This document shows, in pieces, positions 56,177-64,000 of a stretch of 64,000 nucleotides of DNA. The stretch's first letter is position 1. Every line of letters starts with the position of its first letter. Location: the NCBI GenBank assembly GCA_051208035.1, contig JBPJFZ010000009.1:124001-188000 (forward strand), in the 5' to 3' direction. The notes under the pieces are model-generated. The model ran no database searches and was not told where the DNA came from. It was given only the letters and a program-made list of their open reading frames with translations. Both the position numbers and the translations under genes were made by a program. This DNA comes from JACKOB01 sp024234575 (GTDB taxonomy: Bacteria; Pseudomonadota; Gammaproteobacteria; Pseudomonadales; Oleiphilaceae).

Positions 56177-56191
56177 TAGACCGGTCGTCTA
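56177..56191. promoter_or_regulatory. Putative TetR operator before the OYE gene
   Basis: The 15-mer TAGACCGGTCGTCTA is a dyad (TAGAC-n5-GTCTA) 24 bases before the OYE start. It shares 12 of 15 bases with the site at 56848-56862 before the TetR gene, and its half-sites resemble those known for NemR-type repressors. Confidence 0.6.
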
Positions 56192-56212
56192 TAAAATTGA
56201 TTAAAAAAAACG

Positions 56213-56833
56213 TTAGTGAGTACCAGGTTCTGGGCGCAGTAACGTTTCAAGTGTTAAAAAAATCACTTTCTCGGGTGTCGAAATATCGCCATCCATTTTC
56301 ATTTTGATCAAGCTGCCTTCCCAGGCCGCCCAAACCAATTCAGCTAAATCCGCAGCGGTCACATCTTTGCGGATGGCTCCTTCAGCTTGCCCTTGCTGCA
56401 CTAAGCGCTCCAGGCGAGCGAGCCAGTCATTTACACCTGTTTGCATAGCTTTTTGACACAATTCAAAGGTATTGCCGATCTCGGCGGCGATACTGCCAAT
56501 CAGGCAGCCACGCTGGCAGCTGTTGTCTGAAAACTTGTTGAGCATAAACCGATAAATTGTTTTCAGCTGATCGATCGCTGGTGCGTTGGATTCCGCAACA
56601 AAGGCATCAAACATGATTAAGGCTTGATGATTATATTCGGCAATAATTTCTGCCACATAGGCTTCTTTACTGCCAAAGTAGTTATAAAACGAACCCTTGG
56701 GGACCTTTACCGCATCCAACACCTGCTTAATACCGGTGCCATGATAGCCATGCTCGGAAAGCTGTTGAATGCCTTCTCGCAAAAGTGCCTCTTTGGTGAG
56801 TTCTGATTTCTTGATTTTAGTCGTCTGCGTCAT
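56213..56833 (-). CDS. TetR-family repressor (NemR-like)
   Basis: 206 aa from the ATG at 56833 (a longer frame to 56893 lacks support and would cover the operator). N-terminal HTH TGIKQVLDAVKVPKGSFYNYFGSKEAY (about residues 29-56) is typical. A C-terminal ligand domain with a TetR_C-type fold follows. It probably represses the adjacent OYE gene and itself. Confidence 0.88.
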   Translation of the reverse strand: MTQTTKIKKSELTKEALLREGIQQLSEHGYHGTGIKQVLDAVKVPKGSFYNYFGSKEAYVAEIIAEYNHQALIMFDAFVAESNAPAIDQLKTIYRFMLNKFSDNSCQRGCLIGSIAAEIGNTFELCQKAMQTGVNDWLARLERLVQQGQAEGAIRKDVTAADLAELVWAAWEGSLIKMKMDGDISTPEKVIFLTLETLLRPEPGTH

Positions 56834-56847
56834 AGTGAGCGAATAAT

Positions 56848-56862
56848 ACGACCAGTCGTCTA
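56848..56862. promoter_or_regulatory. Putative operator before the TetR gene
   Basis: ACGACCAGTCGTCTA, 15 bases upstream of the TetR start, matches the OYE operator at 12 of 15 positions. One half (GTCTA) is conserved exactly, the other is altered, which would suit weaker autoregulation. Confidence 0.5.
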
Positions 56863-56933
56863 CTTTTGCAATGATTATTTTGTGATCAGTCATTAATAGT
56901 GTTAAGAAGACGCTTTCTTATGCAGGTATTACA

Positions 56934-56963
56934 GCAAAGCGGAGCCTAACGACTCCGCTTTGC
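56934..56963 (-). terminator. Hairpin after the CoA-transferase remnant
   Basis: Perfect 11-base stem GCAAAGCGGAG (56934-56944) with CTCCGCTTTGC (56953-56963), 8-base loop, between the remnant and the TetR gene. No clear T-run on either side. Confidence 0.45.
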
Positions 56964-56993
56964 AAACTATTGCAAGGCTAATCAATAGAATTT

Positions 56994-57449
56994 TTAAACA
57001 TTAACCATGACACGCCAGTGCTCACGTGCCTCTTTCGCCAAAGACTCTCTGAACTGTGGCGCCGCTATGTTGATCAGCGCCGCTACCCGCTCTCGAATGC
57101 TTTTACCGCGCAAGTCAGCAATACCATATTCGGTAGCGATTAAATGTGCATGCGCCCGTGTGGTTACAACACCCGCCCCTGGATTCAACAGGCATGAGAT
57201 CCTCGAAACTGTGCCGTTTCTTGCCGTTGCAGGCAGGGCGATGATGCCTCTGCCGCCTTTGGATAACGACGCGCCCCGCACGAAGTCCATTTGACCGCCA
57301 ACACCAGAATAAATGGTTGAGCCCATGGAATCGGCGCAAATCTGGCCAGAAAGATCGATTTGCAAGGCAGAGTTTATCGACACCATATTGTCGTGCTTGG
57401 CAATGACGCCGGTGTCGTTGACGTATTCGATATCAACCAGTTCAACCAT
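56994..57449 (-). pseudogene. 3' remnant of an acetyl-CoA hydrolase/CoA-transferase gene
   Basis: Encodes 151 residues matching only the C-terminal AcH_C domain (DIEYVNDTGVIAKHDNM, YSGVGGQMDFVRGAS, TRAHAHLIATEYGIADLRGKS). Normal family members are more than twice as long. The upstream frame is closed by a stop two codons before the ATG. Another frame there reads APYIVGDP directly into it, possibly one lost base. The Tn3-type tnpA begins about 100 bases further. The missing N-terminal part is not found elsewhere in the window. Confidence 0.75.
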
Positions 57450-57555
57450 GGGTCACCAACAATATAGGGAGCTTTTTGCCACACTTTGACCTCTAACCTA
57501 ATGAAATATATGAGAATAATATCTCCGTTTTTTGCCGGCTTTACGACTTCCGTGG

Positions 57556-60500
57556 CTAAAACCTCCACGAACGGATCTTTTTATAGTCAAACTGAGCCTC
57601 ATTAGCCGCTTTTCTGGTGAAATTATACTCACCTCGTAGATTCACATGTTTCCAGGTAATAACCGATCCATGGCTGATACAGTCGATGATCTGCTGCCTT
57701 TGCTCTTTATCCTCCGTTTCCATGACCATCTTGGATAGGAACAGATAATTCCACAGGATTATGCTGTTCTGAATGATCACCTGGCAGGCGGCTGATAACT
57801 GTTGATCTTCCGGCTCACCATCCTGAAACTCCTGGTCGTTATCGAAGAATACCGCATGGGAAAACTTGTTCGACAGCTCAATCCGATTCAGTTGCTTTTG
57901 GATCTGTTGGCGCAAGGTTACATCATCGAAGTAGGTCAGTATAAATTGGGTCTTAATGATTCGACCAAATTCCTGTAGTGCTTCATAGAGTGGATGCTGG
58001 TTTGAATAAGAACTTAATCTTTTGAATAACTGAGATGCGGTAGCGTGATGGGTCTTGATGGTCGCCATAAAGCGAAGAATATCTTCCCAGTTTTTCAGTA
58101 TCAGGCTCTTGTTGATGGTTCTGGTGGGAATGAGGGGATAGCCTTTCTTCTGAAAGGTTTTCCTGGCCGAAAAGGCGTATATGCGTTGTCTTGAAAGATC
58201 CTTTAACCTGGGTGCAAAATCGACCCCTAGCATATGGCTCGCCCCGAAGATCTTCTCAGTGTAACCATGGGTGTCAGTGGAATGAATCTGGTTCGGCTGC
58301 ACGCTGTTATGCATTAAGCCATCCAGTACATAAGCCGCTTCGCGGTCGGAGGCACTGAATATCGTAGAGTGGAAGATTGCCTGACGCTCATCAATAAAGG
58401 TATACAGGGTTACCCCCTGATCCTTACCGAAGTACTTGAAGGAGTAGTTGGCGTGAAGAGCATCCACACTCACATTCACTTTTCGGCCATCACTGCTGGA
58501 ATGCAGTACAGCAGGTTTGGTTAAGAAGTTATTGGCCAAAGCCAGCTTACCAATGGCCTCCACCAAGGTGTTGTTCGCGTCATGGAGGTTTTTTAAGCTA
58601 AAACACCAGTTCACCGTATTATGCAGCAAGTGTTCTTTAATACCGGTGGAAATCTTGGAGAGTTTGCCAATACCTATATTGCAACCCTTGCCGATGATGC
58701 CTGCTAAAAATACGTCTTCTTCGGGCTTCATCTTCACATTTTTATTGCTGTGATGTTTGAGAGAATCCGTAAAGCCCGTAGCTCCATTGATTTCCCTCAG
58801 TACGTCCAGTATTGGAACGTAGCCTGACGAAGACAAAGTATCCGATATATACTCTCGATCTTGGGATTCCACGCTGGGTGTCCTGATACTCGGTTGCCCA
58901 TGGCGATTGATGGTGAAGTAGGGGTTCTCCTGATTCAGAATGCGCTGATTCACAGACTCATATTTGCCGTGTATGACTGCTTTCAGTAGTTCTAAATAGG
59001 ATCGTCCGTCTTTGAATCGGTCTAATCCGGTTTCTTTCAATATGCGATCTCGATTCTCTTCCCAATAACGTAGATCCAGTAAATAGTTCTGAATGGCCCG
59101 ATATTCATAAGAATGTTTCAGATTCAGCCGACCGCCTTTAATGGCCTTGGCCATATGAAAGAACAGCAGTGATTTGTAGAGCGCCGGAACGATCTGGTCA
59201 TCACGGCGGACGACGTTCTGCTCATTCGACTTCAAAAACTCCGTAGGAGCATCTTCCAGAATGGTGTTGGGATCCTTCAGTACATAGTCGATGGCTTTGA
59301 TCAGATCAGGATCACTGGTTGCGGTATCAAATTCCAGGAACCGAACAATATTCAGTGCTCGGCGCCCCAGTTTTTTAGCTTCTTTTTCCATTAAATCATA
59401 GAACGACTGATTTCGGCTTTCTTTGCTCAGGTACTCATCCAGGTTTCCGAGGCGGTCTTGATCTTCAATGGAAACACCGCCAAATTCATGAACCAGTTCC
59501 TCAATGCGATAGTATTTCTCATTAGGCCCAGTCTCTTTGCTCTCTACAATATTAATCACCGCTTTAGCGAACGCCATGTAAGATTTATGCGATTGATTCA
59601 GCGTTTGTAAGGCCTCCATGCGCTCTTTCTTGTTGGCTTCGTCCTTATCGCGAACCTTTGACTGGATGCTGTGTAAGGCGGCTGTGACCACCTTAAGGAA
59701 CGCTTTGACAAGCGCGTCCTGGCGGCGGAAGTACTGGTCTTTGATAAAGGCCAGCAAGTGTAGATACACCTTATACCGATTGGGAAACTGCATGATCTGC
59801 TGGTAATCGGCCTTACTGAACCAATCTGCGTAATAGCGGGTGGCTTGATCTGATAAAATAATACGTTCGTACATCGGTTCATGGGTAATGTACGCTGATT
59901 GAAAAATCTGGGCTGCTCTAATAGCTTCACCCAATTTGCCGGGCCTAATGCTCTGTTCGACTTTCTTCAGCGATGTTATTGGGGGCTGGTGGCGGGAACC
60001 GACTTTTTTACCCTGATCCAATAACTTGTCCAAGTTGTCTCGCTGAGTGTCATTCAATGCGCAGGAGAGAGCTTGGATAACGGATTCCTCTGCTGAGTTA
60101 TATGCATCGGTCACGACTGTGGCCAAGGCATCATAACCAGGAACCGTGATCTGGCGATCCCAACACAGATCCACCAGCGCCATAAACAGTTTGCGGGGAT
60201 CGAGTTGATTTGAGGCTTGCTTGTGGGCGTAATCGGCGAGTAGAGACCGATGAGACTCACCAAACATCTCCCATCCTCTCGAATTGAGAATGCGCTGCCG
60301 GTGCCGACTGTTGGTGGTGCTGTTGTAATCCTCAATTTGGATCATCTCACAGCCCAAGAGGTTACAAACGTACTTGATGTCACGCTTCCTGAACTTGGTG
60401 GAGTTATAAAAGCGGGCATTGGTCTTGAAGTAGCCATACTGCAGGACGAAACACACCTTATTGATGTCGTCACTCATATGAGTAAGCGAGCGTTTTAAGT

Positions 60501-60603
60501 CAGCCGGTAGCTGAAAATTAACGAGTCGTTCTTGCTTTGTGTAGGTAGGTGGTAAATCAAAGCGCATTACATCTTGCGGCTCGAGGATGGAGAGTAGCGG
60601 CAT
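57556..60603 (-). CDS. tnpA: Tn3-family transposase
   Basis: 1015 aa, full-length Tn3-type TnpA. An N-terminal DUF4158-like part (about 1-170) precedes the DDE domain with first D in NVSVDALHANYS, second D in STDTHGYTEKIFGASHMLG, and E in NRIELSNKFSHAV. AAGGGGGA lies just before the start. It catalyses replicative transposition. No resolvase, passenger gene or matching terminal repeats could be found around it. Confidence 0.93.
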   Translation of the reverse strand: MPLLSILEPQDVMRFDLPPTYTKQERLVNFQLPADLKRSLTHMSDDINKVCFVLQYGYFKTNARFYNSTKFRKRDIKYVCNLLGCEMIQIEDYNSTTNSRHRQRILNSRGWEMFGESHRSLLADYAHKQASNQLDPRKLFMALVDLCWDRQITVPGYDALATVVTDAYNSAEESVIQALSCALNDTQRDNLDKLLDQGKKVGSRHQPPITSLKKVEQSIRPGKLGEAIRAAQIFQSAYITHEPMYERIILSDQATRYYADWFSKADYQQIMQFPNRYKVYLHLLAFIKDQYFRRQDALVKAFLKVVTAALHSIQSKVRDKDEANKKERMEALQTLNQSHKSYMAFAKAVINIVESKETGPNEKYYRIEELVHEFGGVSIEDQDRLGNLDEYLSKESRNQSFYDLMEKEAKKLGRRALNIVRFLEFDTATSDPDLIKAIDYVLKDPNTILEDAPTEFLKSNEQNVVRRDDQIVPALYKSLLFFHMAKAIKGGRLNLKHSYEYRAIQNYLLDLRYWEENRDRILKETGLDRFKDGRSYLELLKAVIHGKYESVNQRILNQENPYFTINRHGQPSIRTPSVESQDREYISDTLSSSGYVPILDVLREINGATGFTDSLKHHSNKNVKMKPEEDVFLAGIIGKGCNIGIGKLSKISTGIKEHLLHNTVNWCFSLKNLHDANNTLVEAIGKLALANNFLTKPAVLHSSSDGRKVNVSVDALHANYSFKYFGKDQGVTLYTFIDERQAIFHSTIFSASDREAAYVLDGLMHNSVQPNQIHSTDTHGYTEKIFGASHMLGVDFAPRLKDLSRQRIYAFSARKTFQKKGYPLIPTRTINKSLILKNWEDILRFMATIKTHHATASQLFKRLSSYSNQHPLYEALQEFGRIIKTQFILTYFDDVTLRQQIQKQLNRIELSNKFSHAVFFDNDQEFQDGEPEDQQLSAACQVIIQNSIILWNYLFLSKMVMETEDKEQRQQIIDCISHGSVITWKHVNLRGEYNFTRKAANEAQFDYKKIRSWRF

Positions 60604-60988
60604 ATGTCCCCCTTTGGAGTCCTACGTCCGAATAGATTTAGGGCTGTAAAAGAACTATACAAACATATGCGAGACCGCCTGTATACTATCCGGTCAGGTG
60701 GAGGGCCGGATGAGGTTCGATTATTGGATGACTTTTCAGCGTGATGATTACTCGCTACACTAGAGCATCATCCGCTAATTGTAATGCTCAAACATACATA
60801 GTTATTTGTGGTTATTTGTGTTGTTTTAAAACGATGAATATCGGTCTATCTATATACCGAACTTATCGCGTTTTCTAGAAATGATCATGGCTTCGTTCAT
60901 ATTGACCGCTGATAGCCATATGGTAGGGTAAATTCATATCTACTCAACCTTGATTGAACCAAGGCACTAATTCGTGGATCCATATCAA
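60604..60988. other. Noncoding stretch upstream of the Tn3 tnpA
   Basis: 385 AT-rich bases without a credible gene. Contains a tandem 10-base repeat GTTATTTGTG (60801-60820) and an inverted repeat TCGGT/ACCGA (60841-60860). These could belong to a res or promoter region of the transposon, but no 38-bp Tn3 end was recognised. Confidence 0.5.
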
Positions 60989-62849
60989 TCACATTAAATA
61001 CTCCAACCCAAGTGATCGAAGTGTGCCACTGACTGTTCGTTGTGTACGGGCATAAACGGATTTCACACCATCTGAATGCATTAATCGACTACGCATCTCG
61101 AGCCACTCTGGTGAACCCCACAAATACGAAGTAGCCTTTAATCCTTCGAATACGATGTCGAGTTGGTTGCTCAGTTCTGCGCTCTTATATAGAAATCCGA
61201 CTTCATTGTTGTACAAATTAGAACGGTAATCGAAATTGCTGGTACCAATGAACCCAACGGAGTTGCCATAAATAAATTTGGCATGCAACTTTCCGTAATA
61301 CTCTGTGCCGCCAAGCTGAACCGAATCCAGTTTGCCAACCTGATACACCCGTAAACGAGTGTGATTAATCTGTTGCTGCCACGATTCGCTTTGGGTAAGG
61401 GGGTGCTGCCACTCATCAATGCTATCAATGTCTTGCCACTGCGTCCTGGTTTCATCAGTCAACAACAGGCGCGGGATCATATCAATGTCGATGATTGCCT
61501 GTGTCATGAAGTTATCACTGGTCAGAACAGAGTTGGTGACTATTTCGACAGAGAGCTCAGGGTTGTTATCCAATAGTGATTGGATCTGAGCTGCTCCATC
61601 GTATACTACTTTTCCGTCGGCATCTTTGTAATAAGAAATGAATAGATAGGGGGATATGATCTTTATGGTCCCTGTCAGAACCCCCCTTGCTTCGAATTCT
61701 TTAATAAGCCTGGCAATTTGGTAAGCAATTGAGTTGGGGTTTTCTCGTAGGTTTTCCAAGCGCCTTGTGGTGACATCGGTGTTTGTGAGATTGTCGAGCT
61801 GATGGGCCAGTCGAACTTGGCTTTCCACAAATCCCTGCACCATGAAACTCTTCATGTTGGTATAGACAGCAGCAATGTCTGGTTGAGATTTTATGAACGC
61901 CAGTGCGTTCGCCGCTTTTTGTTGTTCCTGAGGATAGGCCTTTGCTGCGTGTTTTGAGACCATCTTATCGTGATGACGGCTGACTGTGATCAGGCGGTTG
62001 CCTTCGTGCACAAACAGTAGATTAAAGTACGCTTCTGCCACATCGCCAAGGCCCGGCGCAACATGCGGCTTGTCTGCTTTTAGTAGGACCTCCGTATCGC
62101 GAAACGCTGTCAGGTCAGCGCTGCCATCGTCTTTAATACCATAGTAATCCAAAGATATGTTTCGACCGCCGGTCATCACCACCGCTTGCTTTGGGAAGCG
62201 ACCGTCAATGATCAGAAGTTTATCGTGGGAACGGCGATTAAACTGAAGGTGGGTTAGCGCATTGAAAATGACGACCTGAACCCGTGCTCGCCGCGTTGAG
62301 ATTTCACCGTCCGCCGTACGGATATAACCTGCATCATCCTCGCAGCGCTTTAATGCTTTCAACTCGGTATGCAACGGTCGCATCGAACCCAGTGCATCCA
62401 CCATCAAGCGGACGTCTACACCCCTCTTCACTGCGTCACAAAGTGCGCCCAAAAACGCGTAGCCAGCCTTGTCTTTGGCGAAAATATAGTACATCGCATC
62501 CACAGAGTACTCGGCCTGTTCAATTAACCAGAGCTTAATCGCGAGGGATTGCACTGATTCCTCGTAAGTAGGCCCGATCACTTTAGCCAAAGCGTGGTTG
62601 ATCGGAATGTTGGCGTTTGCAGCAAGTTCTACGGGGCTGGTTGCCCACTCATCTGAATCTACCCAAGTGCGAGATTCATAGATTCGATTGATATGTGAGT
62701 CTTCCACCGCTGACTCGGGTGGGCAATTATTGCTGCTTGCTCCATCGCCACCGCACTTTTTAGGCGACAATGAAGTACAGCCCATTCAGCAATGAAATTA
62801 GTAACCCAAAAGTGACTAAAGCAAGCGGGTTGAACATTCTATATTTCAT
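60989..62849 (-). CDS. Phospholipase-D-like lipoprotein with an apparent frameshift in its signal peptide
   Basis: PLD-superfamily (ClsC-like) protein, about 620 aa if restored. The ATG at 62849 overlaps the upstream gene's stop by four bases and encodes a 21-residue signal ending in LLISLLN, but its frame stops after 29 codons. Removing one G from GGG at 62781-62783 gives LLNGCTSLSPKKC, a lipobox joined to the long frame (62785 down). The first HKD is complete (H187, K189, D194 of the long frame); the second reads H501, K503 and N508 where Asp is expected. Without repair, translation from the internal ATG at 62785 would make a non-exported protein. Confidence 0.8.
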
Positions 62850-63973
62850 GGTTGATCCAGCTCCTGTCGGGTGTTCGACTCAGTGGGCAACAGCCGCCAA
62901 TACTGACCCTCTGGTGAAATGACTGCGTGTAGGTTAGGGCGCTCGGTGGCGCTCTTCCGTCCGTTGATTAAATGATGAAGATCGATTAAAACCGCGTGGT
63001 CTTTGCGAAAGTAGCTGTGACCGCGGAGCATGGTAACCACATCGGACACATCAACCGTCTCGATTCCTGGATAGGCAAGTGGAGTAAATCGGCTGTCCCC
63101 TAAGCGTGGGTATTGATTGAGTTTTCCCGAAATCCACAGAGGAAAATCTTCGGCCGTGAGGTACAGCGTCACTCTGGATGGTATTTTACTAAGACCGGGC
63201 GCCCAGTCTCGGGCGAAAAGGCCTTTATCGACATCAGGCGCAAGCATAATTATCTCTCCAAAGCGCCACGGTGTGTTCGATAAATGCTGGCGATAAGCCA
63301 CATTCGCAAGGGCCTTTAACATCGCTCGATTACCCAAGCTGTGCGCCACAATGTGAACGGTGTCAATGTCGTTCTTCTCACTGAGTTTCGTCAGCAGGGT
63401 TTCCAGGTGAACGCTGGACCAATCTAATGTGGTAACATCAGCTGAATAGCCGGCAGCCGCACCTTTTGAGGGCCAACTGAATAGCACGGGGACGCCCTGG
63501 TAATTGATTTCGTAGACGAATCGAGCCAGGTTTTCGGCTGACTCCTCAAACGATTTGGCATAGCCATGTATATAAATAAGTGCTGATTTGTCGGTGCTGC
63601 CAAGCCTGTTCATGGTAATGTGCTGTGAAAACCCGGCAAAGGAAAGTGGTAAAACTTTCACTAGGGTTGCGTTGCGAACAGTAGGTGGAGTGGTGTGAGC
63701 GGGCCAGGCGCCATCGTCAGATACCGGGGTTCGATTATTCTTTGCCGTGTTGACGACTACCTCTCCGTGCCCGTAAGACAGTTCACCCCGTTGATTCCCA
63801 AATGGATGTGCCTTGTTATCTTGTTGCTCTTGGTCGCGATCTGTCGCGAAATACACGCCAACGACGATCTGCTCGGTTGAGCCTTTATGAGGTGCGACGT
63901 GTGCACAGGCGGAGATGAGGCAACACGCAACGCAACACAGAAATAGTTGGGTGTAAGTAGAGCTTGAGCCCAA
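62846..63973 (-). CDS. DUF900-type alpha/beta hydrolase lipoprotein
   Basis: 375 aa shown. Signal with lipobox ISAC (Cys near residue 23). The hydrolase domain has YIHGYAKSFEES (about 132-143), the nucleophile elbow AHSLGN (about 208-213) and a C-terminal GHSYF. DUF900 family (esterase/lipase-like). The first start in the window is TTG at 63973, but the frame is open to the window end, so the true start may lie beyond 64000. Coupled by ATGA to the phospholipase-D-like gene. Confidence 0.8.
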   Translation of the reverse strand: MGSSSTYTQLFLCCVACCLISACAHVAPHKGSTEQIVVGVYFATDRDQEQQDNKAHPFGNQRGELSYGHGEVVVNTAKNNRTPVSDDGAWPAHTTPPTVRNATLVKVLPLSFAGFSQHITMNRLGSTDKSALIYIHGYAKSFEESAENLARFVYEINYQGVPVLFSWPSKGAAAGYSADVTTLDWSSVHLETLLTKLSEKNDIDTVHIVAHSLGNRAMLKALANVAYRQHLSNTPWRFGEIIMLAPDVDKGLFARDWAPGLSKIPSRVTLYLTAEDFPLWISGKLNQYPRLGDSRFTPLAYPGIETVDVSDVVTMLRGHSYFRKDHAVLIDLHHLINGRKSATERPNLHAVISPEGQYWRLLPTESNTRQELDQP

Positions 63974-64000
63974 ATGATGTTGACGTTGGATTAAACAAAT

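Noticed and set aside
57450..57555. Terminal inverted repeat of the Tn3 element next to the tnpA stop
   Set aside because: GGGAGC-like words are present but no matching complement was found beyond 60604, so I do not call an end.
62785..62787. ATG at 62785 as natural start of the phospholipase-D-like protein
   Set aside because: It would put Cys at residue 3 without a signal, while a coupled start at 62849 supplies a matching signal one base out of frame.

Overview
The window looks like chromosome from a marine-type gammaproteobacterium, probably near the Cellvibrionales/Spongiibacteraceae. This rests on gene content (PlpD-like secreted patatin, PilZ and GGDEF/EAL proteins, a candidate GlyGly-CTERM protein, urt-ure cluster, selU-selD cluster) and mid-range GC; no rRNA or tRNA gene is visible to confirm it. 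Most of the window is ordinary, dense chromosomal coding. Mobile DNA lies at 51.2-52.1 kb (one IS5-family element) and 57.5-60.6 kb (a Tn3-family transposase gene).

Layout. 0-10.4 kb: urea uptake (urtBCDE; urtA would lie before the window) followed by a complete urease cluster (ureDABC, ureEFG, ureJ/hupE), closed by a hairpin. 10.7-17.2 kb: an envelope and signalling block with a repeat-rich candidate GlyGly-CTERM protein, a REC-REC-histidine kinase, an unknown protein and a patatin/beta-barrel protein. 17.2-22.2 kb: lipoprotein, GntR regulator, beta-propeller glycosidase-like protein, cardiolipin synthase and methyltransferase. 22.3-28.3 kb: a tightly overlapping set on the minus strand (Leu/Val-type dehydrogenase, 2-oxoacid dehydrogenase E1alpha, E1beta, E2 and a small exported protein) behind an AraC-type regulator, fitting branched-chain amino acid oxidation. 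28.5-28.84 kb: an isolated 30-codon ORF with a good intrinsic terminator. 29-44 kb: housekeeping and signalling genes, including a cation/H+ antiporter with a CBS protein, a DUF1722 protein, hydrolase, exonuclease, YebC-like protein, fetAB, and an orphan TRAP-type binding protein next to a GGDEF-EAL protein and a Ser/Thr kinase. 44.2-50.7 kb: a selenium operon of selU, a three-gene PhnDCE-like ABC transporter and a flavoprotein-SelD fusion. 50.8-52.85 kb: a secreted-protein gene split in frame by a complete IS5-family element with TA target duplication. 53-57 kb: PilZ protein, DMT transporter, and an Old Yellow Enzyme/TetR pair sharing a putative operator. 57-60.6 kb: 3' remnant of an acetyl-CoA hydrolase/CoA-transferase gene next to a Tn3-type tnpA. 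61-64 kb: a DUF900 hydrolase lipoprotein translationally coupled to a phospholipase-D-like lipoprotein whose signal peptide is broken by an apparent one-base insertion.

The strongest functional stories are complete urea import plus hydrolysis with nickel handling, and selenium import, activation and tRNA modification in one operon. The best candidates for something undescribed are the stand-alone 30-aa ORF, the orphan binding-protein/c-di-GMP pair, and the sensor kinase-unknown-patatin block.
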